Below, piece by piece: positions 35,965 to 50,400 of a stretch of DNA of 64,000 bases (position 1 is its first letter; each line of letters opens with the position of its first letter). Below the pieces are notes generated by a model. The model was not told where the DNA came from. It worked only from the letters and a program-made list of their open reading frames with translations, and made no database searches. Source of the stretch: Tubulanus polymorphus. Lineage: Eukaryota; Nemertea; Palaeonemertea; Tubulaniformes; Tubulanidae. A program made the translations under genes and the position numbers. Location of the stretch: contig NC_134025.1 of assembly GCF_964204645.1 (NCBI RefSeq), forward strand, positions 11,847,001-11,911,000, in the 5' to 3' direction.

Positions 35965-37835
35965 CGGACATGTTCCATTTATGTACTCATGTCACAAAAA
36001 ATTCCAGACTGAAAAATCAACGACTGGTTGCCAATTCATCGATCAGTTCTTATGCGACTACAGGCATGTCGCTATCTTAGGTCCTCTCTCTTTTCCTAGA
36101 TCCACCCCAGTTACCGACTACCCCTCATCGATAAAGCAATTGTTTTACTTACCCTATTTCCTTCGTCGTCAACATTGGGAGATACAAAATAGTTTTATCA
36201 CAATAAACAGATATCTGAAAAATGTGAAAAGATAGGGGACTGCATAGTTTGCTGCATATTGTCAATGACTCAGGTATAGGCTCGCAATAAAAATCATTGC
36301 AAATTATGTACGTATGTAGGTTAGGCGTATCAGTATTTGAGATCCAAGTAGGCTACCACCAGTTGATCAAAGACAATAGAGCTTAGAAGTGATATACGTT
36401 CTAGCCTGGTATTCTTGCTTTCATCAAGGGGTCCAGTGACCACAGCTCGCCTTTTTGATACAAAAAAGGTCACAGGACGACCCTCCTGAGTTTTAATCAA
36501 CCCATTTTCTCTAATGCTGATGAGCCCTTGGGTGATACAATAATTTCCAGCTCAGTCGGCCATCTTGATTCTCATTAGGCCAGTTTTTGGGCTGAAGAAG
36601 GATAGATACACGTATTAACCAAAATATCATCTTCAAAACTTCCCAAAGTTACGGACGGACGGACGAAAATTGAACGCAATAGCCTGCTGTGACCAAAGTC
36701 CCAAGTGGGCTAAAAATGAAATAGGGTCTCATCGGTACATCTCATGAATAAACAAATTGTAGGCTACATAATTTAACATTCAACTCCTCTCAGTGGCGCG
36801 AAAAAATAACTAGGTAGGGCTTATCATGATTCCTTGGTGATGAGATATCCTACGACAGTACAAGACTATAGGCCTGGATTAAAAACCTGTTTCCATACAA
36901 ATGAGACCGGACTGATGACACTTAAGATGGCCTCAAATTGCATGATAATTGACTAATCATAAAACCAATCATATACCAAACATCCATTCCCAAAGAAGTT
37001 ACCGTACCCATCATGATTTCAGCGAAAAATGGCAAGCCATTCTTAGGAACCTACAGGTCTTGGAATTAAATAAGATGGATGGCCGGACAAAAATGAATGC
37101 AATAGCCTGCTTGGACTTGAGTCCCAAGTGGGCTAATAGTAACTACTACTTTGTGCATGTTTGTGCTGCAGCCAAACAACTTGCTCATGCTGCGTTTAGC
37201 AGCATAAATGGCTCCGCCTCGAGCACCAATGAGTGTGATACTAAACACACACCATGGAACGGCAAACAAAAAATTATAAAATCATTTTCAAATAATCAAA
37301 TCAAACAAATGGATTTAATGCAATTGCAGTAAACGTTTTTTTTCGGCCAGACTGCCACAGACAGTCACAAATAAGATGTGTAAAATTAAAAAATAACAAC
37401 ACTGCTACGGCGGTAGGCCTACAAATTATCTAAAAAAAGACCTAGGCAACACAACAACCCACCACCACCAGCGCAAATTGAAGACAATCGAATCTGTTTA
37501 CTTTAAAATGGAGACTTACCAAAAATACAGGAGACTAAAGCCCGAAAAATCGTAAGAAAAGCAACAGTTTTTCAATTAAATAAACCACATGTGCACGAGG
37601 TTTGTTTTTGTGACATCATGACATGTACATGTTACATGTAGCGCCACACACAACGCAGATCGGACACCGATCCGGACCAAAAAAGAAACGGTTTTATTTC
37701 ATCTTACAGGCGTTATTTTCTAACTTGGTGTCGAATTTTTTTAGATAAGTAATATTTCTTGACCACTCTATTCATCCTTTGTATGCTTTCATATCGGCAT
37801 CCGTATTTTGAAGCAATTCGAGATCGAGTGAGTTC

Positions 37836-37945
37836 GTTGCTCGGAAACAGCGTTAAACAACATGGCGGCGGAGCACTGGATTTTCTAGTTGATCTGTAGT
37901 AAAAGTTGATTTGAGAAAACCATTTATGACTTTGTTATATTATTG
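37836..37945 (+). promoter_or_regulatory. CFAP65 promoter/first exon: RFX X-box and YY1-like site
   Basis: GTTGCTCGGAAAC (37836-37848) is a full match to the X-box pattern RYYNYY-N-RRNRAC. Fourteen bases on, AACATGGCGGC matches the YY1 core often found at transcription starts. The ATG inside it would open a 9-codon uORF (37862-37888). A splice donor TATTG|GTAAGA ends a likely untranslated first exon at 37945, to be joined to 38265. RFX factors control motile-cilium genes, so the site fits this gene. Confidence 0.6.
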
Positions 37946-38302
37946 GTAAGAACTGCAAAAGATATCTGAAATAAGAATATTGTCTTTTTTAACCAGACTG
38001 TTAGGCCTATGTCATAACTTCAGTTGGCCTCAAAGCCTTAAATTGATAATTAATTGACCACCAATCCATGAATCATGAATCAAATGCAGAAAAATTGAAT
38101 TGATTTTTCATTGAAGACATAAAGAATGGCAATGTGTCAATATTTCAATGATAAATGATTTTAATCATTGTGATGTTGATTCAATGAATTATATGTTTTT
38201 GTTTTCATTGTTGGCCTTCATTGTTTCATTTCAGCAGGCCTATAGTTTTATTTCATTTTTTCAGAGGATTGTAACATAGTGATCGAAGATACAATATTCA
38301 TA

Positions 38303-41300
38303 ATGCCTGGTATCGTTGCACTGCCGAGCAACAAAACTTGTTGTTTTGGAATCGAAGTTGTCACCGGAATTACGTGGCAGGGCTGGGAACCGGGGAAAGA
38401 GTACACTAGAAATCTCACCCTGAAAAATGTAAAAACGAAAACTCAGAAACTAAAATACAGGTAGGTACAAATTAAGATAATCATTTTGTCGTAAACGGAA
38501 ATCTTTCGTCTCCAGTCCCAGAGTTTCATTTTCATTTTCTAAACCGTTCAACTCTCGAGTCAAATTTCAAACCGGGAGTCATGCCAACAGTACGGGTTTA
38601 GATTTTACAAACATTGGAAATAAACTAATTTTAACTCTTAACTGACAACTGTGGAACTACACTAATGTCTATTTATTAATTGATGAGACCTGTTTTTCTG
38701 GGATATTTTGCTTACTTTTTGGGGTACATACCTCATTTATGTCTTAACAGAATGCCAAAAATCGCGGACAACAACTGAATATCCGATATATTTCCAGTTC
38801 TGTACCAATTAGATGGATTGGCAAAAAGACTCCTTAAGTCCAGTTGAATGAGAGAGAAAATCCTCCATTTTGTCAAATTTCTTGGATTTGAACATTGTTA
38901 CCATGCCTACGCCACCCTGATTTAGTTGTTGAGACCCCACAAGAAAAATAACTTCATTTCGTAGGCATGGTCACAATGTAAAAATTCAAGAAATTTCACA
39001 AAATGGAGGATTTTCTCTCTCATTCAACTGGACTTAAGGAGTCTTTTTGCCAATCCATCTAATTGGTACTGAACTAGAAATATATCGGATATTCAGTTGT
39101 TGTCCGCGATTTTTGGCATTCTGTTAAGACATAAATGAGGTATGTACCCCAAAAAGTAAGCAAAATATCCAAGAAAAACAGGTCTCATCCATTAATAAAT
39201 AGACATTAGGCCTACTGGATACTGAAATAATTTTCATTGTTAGGCCTAAATCAAAGTCACTTTTCTATAAAGTTCCTACAGTGGAGCATCTTACGTGTTC
39301 CATTGAATACCCCTTTCTAAAGTATCGTCGCATCTGTACAGCGTTGTTCATTTAACCCTTTCAGTGCTGACTTAATAATACCCTATAGTGCTGAAGATAA
39401 TTTGAAAATTTTGAAAAATTTCAACCTAGTGTGCTGGATAACGGGAATACCGCTGTAGTGCGTAATACACCGCGGCACGGTGTATCGTTAGTTACTAATA
39501 TTTCACTATGTTTGACAGGTGCTGCCATCTTTCAATAGAGATAAAAACTAATTACTAATTACATCAATACACCGCCGTGCGGTGTACTAGCAAAATCCAT
39601 CACCAAATTATACACCGCACTGCGGTGTAGATGCACTGAAAGGGCTAATAGGGCTATGCTATACACCGGTAGTCTCTTAAAAACCAATAATGGGTTATCT
39701 GTTTGATGTTTAAGAAATCAAAGCTCCAACGCAAGAATTGATATTACTGATACTTTCTTATATTTCTTTTCATCTATTCCAGTGTGCCGGGGACAAGGTT
39801 TTTTTCGACCCTTTATCCACAACCAATTTCGCTAAGTGCCGGTACAAGTTTCACTTTACCCGTTACCTTCCGTCCACTAGAGAAAAAGGTCTATGATGAC
39901 GAGATAGAATTCAAGACTAAAGTAAGTTTAAGTGGATATTCTTATATTCAGAACCTGGTTGTTTGCAGGCTCATTGTAGGGTCAGATAGAGTCAGAGTGT
40001 GATCTAACAGTCTTGTTAGATTCAACCCTGAAATGGAATTGTATACTCTGATTTAAGGAGTTTCAAAGTTAAAAATTTAACCCAGAATTGCAGAACTGGG
40101 TCCAGTATTTGGGTCTTCACTTTAATTAGTTATTGAGAATATGATCAATGAAGATGCTGGTTAATTTCATTCAAGGATGGTATTTTCAAAGTGCCGATCA
40201 AGGCTGTGTTGCCAGAATTTGACATTCAAATTCCGGAGCTCATCGACATGAAAATGTGCGCAGTTCAAGACTATGTCGAAGCAATATTTGAAATGAAAAA
40301 TAACAGGTAATGTCTTTTCAATTTCTAAACAGTTTCAATACATACAAAATCCTTCGAATGTCATTATTGACCTTCCAGCTAGGATAAAACCTAACTGCCC
40401 TAACCCAAGTACTCCTACTATGATTCAGAAAAATGAATCCATCATGTAGGATGTCACCACATTGAAAACCAGTGAAAGTCAGTGAATGACATTAGGCCAA
40501 ATAAAAAAAATTAGTTGTTTATCGTCCTTTTTTTCAAAAAGCTTGGGTCACCCGGGAGGTTTTTTTTAAAATTTTTTATTTTAGATCGAGTGTTGTACAT
40601 GATATACGATTGATATAATAAAGCATATTTTTCATCGACTGGAAGTGTGGCGCCACAAGCAATACAAATACAATTCAATTCATAGAACTTTATTAACTTA
40701 GATTTTAAAATCAATCTAAATATGCTCCACAACCGGAAATCCACGCTGTGTACGCTCCATAACCGAATAATGACTTCAATTTGTTATTCAATGAACGTAC
40801 TTCGTCGATCTATAAATCGTTTTGTTTGCTGCTATACTGTCCTACAATCGACATGAAAGGTTAGCTATGGCAAATATTTTCGATTGGAACCAAAATAGAA
40901 CACAATAAAAAAAAAAAATTGGGTCGGGTATTTTTCGTAGGGTAGGGCGGGGACGATAAACAACTAATCTTTTTTATTTGGCCTTATAATATGAAGAGGC
41001 AGCCATCTAATCACGAATAAATTTGTTTGAAGTAAAGTAAACTAATGATTTCATTTTTAGCGAGCTTCAGACACCATTCCATTGGGATAGTGAGCAACCT
41101 TTTTTGATTGAACCAAATTCTGGGGTTATAGATCCTTGGACAACGCTGACCTTGAAGGCTACTTTTAGACCAAAAGTGAGTTGTGCGGACGGTAAAGTAT
41201 TGCTTTAACCCTGGATCCTTTTACCGGGGTAATCTTTATCCTTGGTTTATCATATCATTGTAGTACCTTAGACTCCTCACACCATGAATCAATTGGGATC

Positions 41301-44300
41301 AGTGTTTTTTGTTCGGGTGAGGATTCCACCATTAAGAATCAATGTTTCAGAGGAGGATCTAGGGGCAAGATCTGAGGGTCTTGCTGAATATTTCTTATGG
41401 CAAATGAATAAGAAAAGGGTATTTGACCCCTTGTCAGAATTTCTGATAAAAGTTTTGCCTTAGTTTACCAGAAATTGCCCTTTTAGATTTTCAAAATTTA
41501 TGGTAGTCATCACCATAGATTTCATAGATTATGAATTTAACTTACCTCGAATTGATGAAGCCAGTTCATGTAGATTATGGTTTCGTCAAGTTTTGACAAT
41601 TTTAGGAGATTCAAAATATCATCCACTTTTTTCATTTCATATAAGAGCGCAAAAGTCTATCATTTGAGTGCAGTTTGTAATTATGGAGTGGAGTTCTCTT
41701 ATTCAAAAACTACTACATTTGAAGGAATAGGTAGGTACATCATATTTCATGAACACCTATGTTTTAAGGATGCAATAAGAATAATGCCATGGCTTCGTAT
41801 ACCCGGTATCTCATTATAGGTAAATACCCTCATTTGTTGGTTTCATCCAGTGGAAAAGCATCGCTTGACTTAGATCATGACAAGTCGGAAGCAATTGTCA
41901 GTTTCGGCGATATTCCTATCGGGCATATGACTGAAAAATGGGTTGAACTGCATAATCTATCACCCGTGAGTTTTCATTTAGATGCTTGAAAATTTCAGCA
42001 AAACACTGCACGCTTATCTAATCATTTTGTCTTATGCTTTATTGGCAGGTGAATGCCCCATTTAGAATTGAGCATCCAGCCGGGCCGAATAGAATTGATA
42101 CAGTGTTCGCTTGTCCGCAGAAAAATGGGATCGTTCCGGCAATGAGTGCTATCAGGATTCCTGTAAGTTGACCTTGAGTCACAATTTTTTTAAAAACTGT
42201 GATACTATGAGAATGAATTGTATCAATTAAAACGTGCGTAATCATGTGAATTGAAGTCTTGTGTCTCTCTCTTTAGAACTGACCATTCAATTGAATTCAT
42301 CACCAATTGAAACATCGATTATTGATGTAGTTAGTTCCTCACATTTCATAATGTATTGAGAGAATGATTTTTCTCATCTTTACCATAAAGTTGACGTACA
42401 CGCCTCACATGGTAAATCTTACCAGTATTGACTATTTCCATGTTATTGCTATCGGAAATTTGAGCAAGACAGTTATCAAATGTGTTGGCTCTTCAGTTGG
42501 TAAGTTAGAATATGTTAGCCAAATCATGAAAAGTCTGCACTCATCATTGTAACCAGCATGATTTTGTTTTGCTTTGAATAGGACCCAAAGTTCGTTTAAG
42601 CTCGAGCGTGATCAATTACATACAAGTCGACTCTGGAACGAGCAAAACAAAAACCTTTGAAATCATTAACGATTCTGATGTTGAAGCAACTGTTCAGGTA
42701 TACAAATTTACATAATTGGATCAATTTGATAACTCCATTGTTGAAAAATTGATTATATAAATACTGTCATAATTGTTACTGTGTTAATTGATGTCTGAAT
42801 GAATCGATAGTTTTCTAAACTAATAAGAACATCACCACATTAGAAGTCTTTTAGGAGTCTGACACGTGAATTTCAATGTTTTCATGTGGTGAATACCATA
42901 TTTCTTCATTCAAGTTCCAACTTGACTGCAAAGAAAGCGTTTTCAAGTTTAGTAAAACAAGTTTTGTGATAAGTGGCAAATCAAGCGAAACAGTTATCGT
43001 TAAATTCCAACCCATTCATCCGATCAACTACTACAGACAGATTACATGTATCGTAAATAATCAGGTAATTTTTTTGCCGGGACTGCTTATTTTGTATCAA
43101 ACCATCTAATTTACTAAGTCATCTGTTCCTCTTTGGGAAGATACATCTTTTTGATGAATAAAATGCTTATTGAAAGAATAAACCATTGCTATAGATTCAT
43201 GCCTGTGTATATGGGGTGAACTTAACCTTTCTAGTTCTTCTTTCATTCAACCCATTCACTTATTGTACAATTTCATATTCTAGGGTCCATTAACATTGGA
43301 TTTACTTGGCACCTGTCATACCGAACAAGGAAAGCCCGCTGTCCTGCAAAACAAACATATCGATAGGTACCAAACTCATAAGGAAAGGGGACTGTCTATG
43401 TTTCCACCAGAGGTAAATTGTATATATATTATACAGTTTATAATATACATTGTATTTAGAAATGAAACATTTAAAGTAACATCGCATACGGTTACCAGTA
43501 TATTATTGCAGTTCATCTGCTGGCTTATGACTGACGCATGTTTTGTTTCAGCAACTGAATGAAATGTTCAAATCGGGAAAGTTAGAAGTTGATAAAAATG
43601 GTAGCCTTATGTACAAAGAAGTAAGATAAATACCTATTGTAATTACAGTACAAATACGCTAACATGTTTAGAAGAATAGCGCTGTGTATATAAAATTTGT
43701 ATTCCTCCTACAGGCAGAAGCTATGGAACCGTTTTGTCAGCCGGCTCAGAAAATTCCACCTTATGATTTTTTCTTCAACGATGGTTATCATTCTGATACA
43801 GTGGTGAGTTCACGCTTTATTCATCTTTCAGAGATTTGCCAAGAACCTCATGATGGAGCCGTAGATACTAAAAATCATTCCTGTCACAGCTACCTTGTTG
43901 ATGAGTTTCAAATAGCTGAAGTTTTGTAGCATTTTAACATAGTTTTTCCTTTAATCAAAAATATTTTCTTAAATTGAAAGTTTTTTGATTTTTAAACCAA
44001 TGTTATTGAAGTTTATTATTAGCCCCCACTTGAGGGAATACTGACAAGGAATACTCTCTCAAACTGTCTATTCATGGTTGAATTTCAGCACGCTATACCT
44101 CATGTTAGTACTGATACTATCAATATGGATTTTGGGAACTGCACGCATGAACTACAGTACATTGAACCAAAAAGCATCTGTTTGACTAACCATACAAAAG
44201 GCAAAATTACCGTTACCTGGATGGGAGGTATGTACAGCTAAGGACTCTCTTTCACAACGCACATGTCTGTCCATAATTGTAATTTTTGTAGATCTATAAA

Positions 44301-44438
44301 TACCCCACATCCTATTACGGTTTTGATATGAAATTATTTTATTTTGATATAGGGCCTGATCATGTATTTTCTGTGCAGCCACAAACAATGGATATTCCAC
44401 CATTGAAATCGGCATCATTCAGAATTAGTTTCAAACCG
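38303..44438 (+). CDS. CFAP65: CFAP65 N-terminal ASH-repeat half
   Basis: Fifteen exons. They start with [20 protein letters not shown] and the hallmark [19 protein letters not shown]. Successive modules have the ASH pattern of a hydrophobic strand, a proline turn and a basic residue: [42 protein letters not shown]. There is no clear signal peptide. Two acceptors are poor in pyrimidines (ACCATAAAG at 42390, CATATAAG at 41645), but frame and homology require those exons. Confidence 0.88.
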
Positions 44439-47400
44439 GTACGTACAAGTAATGAATAACTTAGTATTATGCAATTAGTTCAAAGTTGGTCTGAGATAAA
44501 ATGAATATAACTAAACTTGTACCTTATTCCCTAATATCGGTACTAGGAGTGGATCCAATCTTATAGAGCTACTATCGACTAGGAGCAAAAGCTTTTGATT
44601 TCTGATAACATCAGTTAACCTACAGCACAACCAATTTTAGCTGTCTAGGAATTTATTATTCCCAGCGTGCTATTGCGTTATCTATTGTTTGTCCATAGAT
44701 AGCATTCCAGTTATTTTGGGAAGTTTTAAAGAAGTTTCACTGGATTGCCTTGATATTTTGTTTATACATTTATCTACCCTAACACATCTGCAGCCCAAAA
44801 ACTGGCCCAATCAGAATTAATATGGCCATCCCACGACCTTTGCTGCCCAAAAAGGTCATTCTTGGCCTGAATTCAGATGGCCATAATAACCCTGGACCCC
44901 TTGTTGTTAATGTTGATCGATTTACAAACTGATGTTGACTTTACAGTGATCCTATTTTCTAGTCTGCGTCAAATACGTTTTTCGGTGCTGAATTGGAGTG
45001 TTTTGCTTTCTACAAAAGTTTAAGAGATTACCGGCTGGTTGAGGATTTGACACATTCTCCGCCATGGTGTGTTACTGTTACCTGTACTGGTAAGTAAGAT
45101 CTGACAATAACTATTGGAAACGAATGAATCATTTTCTTATATGATGATGGCGAAAACAAAAAAAAGTTTGGTTTGTTTTAAAAAAGTGTTCCCTTTGCAA
45201 ATTCCTGGTTCAAAAGGAATCAGTGAAAAAAATGGGGGAAATAGTTTTAGCAAATTTTGTTTTATAAAGAAAAATAGTGCACATAATAACCACTCGAAAT
45301 AGCTCGTGAAAATTGCCTTGTCTGGAATTAGTTTGGGCTTTCTCAAAAAGTTCTATTTGCTGTTGATCCTAATTAACCTATGTTGTACCTTCATTTTGAA
45401 TATTTTAGACTCTCATCCAGCTTGATGACTATTTCTCACTCTATTACTGTGATTTATGTATTTAGGGCAAACTTTCCAAGCTGGAAACGAAACATTTTTG
45501 CCGCGTTATTCGTTAGATTCGGCTTCACTCGTATTCCCGGCTGTGAATGTCAATGATGCCACATACAGGACAGTGACCTTGAGGAACACCGGAAATAACC
45601 CTATATTGTACAACTTCGAAAAGGACCCTAATGGGTAAGTGACCATCTAATAAGCTTAGGATTTTTTTAGAAATCTAGATTAAACATAGCATACATTCGT
45701 GTTGATAATAGCTGGATGTGATCAAGCTCCAGATTAAACTGATCTTACCTAGATTAAGTGGGTTTGACTGCACTGAGCTTATGTCAAGATCTTTTTCTTT
45801 TTTAATAGAATATTCTCTGTGAAACCCTCTCAAGGACTGCTGACCGATGAATTGCAGATTTTTGTCATTAAGTGTGTACCAAATACGGTGAAGGTTTTTA
45901 AGAATTCTATGAAACTGAAACTAAACGATGCCAACAAAAATGATGTGGTCAGTTTACCGTATTATACCAAGATTGACAATTTCCTCCAATTTTTTACGTT
46001 CAGTATGAACGGTTTATTGTGACTGGAGTATCATTTATTTGATTATTCTAGGATATCACATTGTTTGGGTCAGCTGAAACTCCAGATGTTCTGCTCGATA
46101 GCGATGGTGTTATGTACTTCAAACCAACATGTGTCGGCACAAATTCTCGAAGGCAATTTAGCGTCCGGAATGTCTCTAGAATTCCTATCAGGTATAATGG
46201 CAATTTGTTGCATCTTTTTTATGTACAAATCTTGTGTCTGTTATACAAAAAATCCGATGCATCTCAACGCTATAAATGTATTGTAAATGTATTTTTCCTG
46301 TCTTTTTTCAGATTTGAATGGCATCTAACGCACGAAGAGTCAAAAGTTCTCAGTGTTGAACCGCGTTGTGGCATCATTCAGCCAAATGAAATACAGCCTC
46401 ATTTATGGACGTTTACCCCCCGAGAGCAAAGCAAAATGGTCCTGAAACCAAACTTGGTTGTCTGGGGCCAAGGACAAAGCAACAAATGCTCTGGTGGTAA
46501 GAAAAGAAAATTTCCTGTTCGTGTGATCGGCGAGGGACTTACTGGTGATATTCAGGTAAGTTCAAGGCTTAAAAGTTAAAATAGATTTTACAGATAAAGT
46601 AAAATACATGTATTGTGTATTGTGTCTTGTACATTTGGAATGTATCCTATGCATTCAATGGTAAAGGTATATTGTAAAGAGGATAAAGAGGTATTATTTT
46701 ATTAATAGGCCACATCTGTTCTGTTTTACTTCCATAAAGTATATCAATTATACCATATGTATTCTTAGGCTGATGAGCAATATGTTGACTTTGGCAACGT
46801 CGTTGTTGGAAGTTCTCAAACAAAATCATTCACAATATTCAACAACAGCAACTGTAATTTGGACTACAAATTACATATTGAGCAGAATATCGAAGGTCCG
46901 TACCCGGAATCACAGACGAAAGGAGATCCAGTTGGTACGTATGTGATCACGTCACCGGAAATCTTTTATATTTGATAGCGTTTACAATTTAAAAACTACA
47001 TCAAATGGAGTCCGAGTTTTATAGTGACAGTTGTCAACCTTGTGTGAAAAACTGGATTGACCTGAGGGTTTAAAGTTTTATTATGACACTTAATCAAAAA
47101 ATCCAATGAAATTTACCAACTAAATAAATAACAGGGACAATCCCTATTTTAAGATTTAAGTTTTATTATGTTGGTTGTCAACTAAGTTCCGCGGATGAGA
47201 ATCAAATCTGACTGAATTTGAAAGTTTTCATTTATTCATATATCAGTACATGTACCGGTATATCAAAATCTAGAGAGAGTCAGATATCTCCATAATAACT
47301 TGAATGTTAACTTGAATAACATTGAAGTGAGCCCAAGTTTGGAATATTTTGACTTTTCCAAAAAACATACCTCATGGGTTAGTTTCAGAAAAGTTAACTC

Positions 47401-50400
47401 CAATATAAGTTAACTTTATTTCTCAAAAGGACTAGGACCAAGTACTCGGTAGAAAATTGTTTATTCAAATCAGTGTATGTCTATGTATGTTATTTTGCAG
47501 CATTAATTCTGGATGAGACACGTGGGACTTTACCAGCACGTTCTAAGCATACAATTCACGGAATAGTAAAACCTCTTCGTAGAGTGTTTTACCAGTTCAC
47601 TGTTTCATATGAGCTGTTGACTCCAGAAGGTACGTATAATGTAATAAACCATCAAGGAATTAGTCGCGGATTCTGAGAATCGAATATCTGTCACCTTCAG
47701 AATTCCTCCAAATTCTTTATACGTTGTTATTTTTCTAGCTGATGAGAAGATTAGTTCTGAGCATCACCATTTATGCCACATTCTTGCAACCGGTGTCTTT
47801 CCGTTTTTGACGGTGACAGATGCTCGCTGTGCAGGAAGTGCCATCGGAATCAGTAAGAAGCAACTATGGAACTTATTCAACGTTGACAAGTAAGTATAAG
47901 TTCTTTGGGCTGGTGAAGAAAGATGATACAAAGGATGGATTGAGAAGATTAGAATCCCACACTGAGATTCACTTGGAAACCACTATGTAAATTCCACTCT
48001 GATTCTATTGAAATTTGAAACAATCTTTAGAAAATCTAAATGAAATTCTATTTGCAACCATAGAATTTTGTTTTTCATCCAGTTTGAACGTATGTCTTGA
48101 TGCTGATCCTAATCCAATGGAGTTGATGTATTCTGCCATTACAAGGCAAGGGTAAGTTGAATAATAAGTTGAATAAGTTATTGAGTTTATTTTCAATTTG
48201 GCCTTCCCGATTGTTGATTGCTAAAATAATTTGTGATACTGGTATAGCCTGATTATCAATAAGCCTGAGAATTTGCGTGTTAGAATTACTATTCCCTGGC
48301 ATAGTCTCTCAATTCAACTTTGAGCTTTGGGTTGGTTGGTCTTCTCATAGGCTAGGAGATTGAAAACTCAGCAGTCTTATTGAAAAAACTCTGCATCTTT
48401 TGCTTTACGATGTTTGAATCTTAATTTTCCTAAATTAATGATACTGGGATGTCCATTTAACCTCACGACAGGATGGCCCTTGATGAAGTATTGCCCTCAC
48501 ACTGAAAGCAGGCAGCAGGAACCTGCTTGTCAACAACGGGGGAAAAATGTCCTTGTGATGTACCTGGTAGTAGCATTGTTGCCTTTTGAATTTTCAGGCA
48601 TCATCGCCGTCCTGAGGTTTTCACCAGGGACATAGTCGATTTTAACTTCAGCGCGGCGCCATTACACAGCGAACCTTGTGAGGTTTTCTTGAAATTCAAA
48701 AACAACGGAGCCGTGCCGACAGAATGGGGTTTCTATTTCCCATGCGACTTACAGATGGAGTTGGAATACTGGGCAGAAACTGGTGAATATGATGCTGATG
48801 AGTTACATGAGGTATTTTACATTGTAATTAGAAGCGTATTAAACATCGAAGTTTCAGAAAAAATCATCTCAAAAGTACCATTATTCGATAGAAAGATATT
48901 TCCATTCATGTACATTATATTGCAGATGAAAGTTATGGACAATAGATTGTTTTCAATTGAACCAAAATGCGGTAAATTGGAACCAGGCGAACATACAGTT
49001 GTCAAATTTACATACAACCATAAGATGGCTGGTACGGATCGTTTACCTGTTCTACTAAAACTGGCTCGGGGCAGAGAAATAATGGTAGGTACTATGATTT
49101 TGATTTGTAGGGTAGTTAACAATTTAGGTTTACAAATAATTGTATCAAATACATTCAAAAGGTCATCTTTTTTTATTAAAAAGGTAAGCCAGAAAAAAAA
49201 ATTAACATGCAATGTACTATATACAAATTTATGTGTAGATTATCCGTCAGAGAGCTGTAGTAGATATTGAAGAAAAGCCTTATATAGCATTCATTTACGC
49301 ATTATGTATCCTGAATAACGTGGTTCTCATCATCAATTCATGTATAACAAAATCAATATGTGCCTGTACTTCTTATAGTTGAACTTCATCGGTGTGACAG
49401 TCGAACCAGATCGAAAATATTTACATTTTCCCAGTAATAAGCACACATTTGCCCCAGTACCAATAGGAGAGAAGAACAGTCCTGTGCAGGTATGTTTTCT
49501 GCTGAGTTCAGGCAGAAAAAATCATTTCAAATGCAAACTTCTGGTCAGCAGAACATTTTGATATATGATATATGCACTTATAAGCAGTAATTTTCCCTTT
49601 GTATTTAAGGTATATGAACTATATAACGGTGGTGCGTTACCAGTGCAATATGATGTTGATCAACGGCCTGAACTAGAATTAACAAGGGCTAATTTTAATC
49701 ACCCCGTATTTGAGTGTGTCAACCCGATTGGTAAGATTCTGCCTGGTCGAAGCGCTGCTATTGGATGGAAATTTTCACCGTTGGAAGCCAGGACGTATAC
49801 AGTGAGTAGAAATTGTGTGGAATTATGACTGCAAAGGATGGTGTGGGCCATAGATTTATAGCTCTATTCGTAGCATAGTACACTTATGACCTTGATAAAC
49901 CAATTGTTATTGCGAAGTTACAGCACCACTCAGTTATCCATACTACAGAAAAATTACCAGTTGTTTTGAAAAATAGCTAAAATTGGACTTGACTGCAACA
50001 CAGTTATTATTGAGATAGTTAGGATCCAATTTTACAGTTGTGCGTTATCTTAACTCACAATTGTGGAACCAAATCTAGGATAACATGTTCTGATATCATC
50101 GCAAGTTGAATCATGTTGCCAGGGCAACTAACACATATTTAGAACCTTTATGTTACCAGTTATAGCTTAATTACAGCTTCATTTTAACGTGAACGTCTGG
50201 TTCATGCTTAATTGACAAATTGTTTCCAGATGAATGTTCCAATCAGAATACACAATGGTGACTGTGCAGTGATCACATTCACTGGAATTGGTTATGACAA
50301 ACGTTTAATGGGTGATACTATGCCGATTGTTGACCAGACAGAATCTAATGGCGTTCCGACTACACAAACGGTTCCATTGCCTGGACAACTGGCTTTCCTG

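Larger units (their letters stand above)
33651..37830. other. Divergent intergenic region between MPP7 and CFAP65
   Basis: The two genes point away from each other. No coding exon is recognised. The region holds repeats at 34200-34945 (GACCGTTCTAAAT-type inverted units), a reduced GCGATCACAC MITE (34721-34789) and a hairpin at 35769-35964. Two copies of a dispersed repeat with CAATAGCCTGC...AAGTGGGCTAA lie near 36640-36715 and 37075-37135. Confidence 0.55.

Noticed and set aside
42364-42552. Alternative CFAP65 start at [15 protein letters not shown]
   Set aside because: The upstream part is intron; the exon begins at 42391 in phase with the previous exon.
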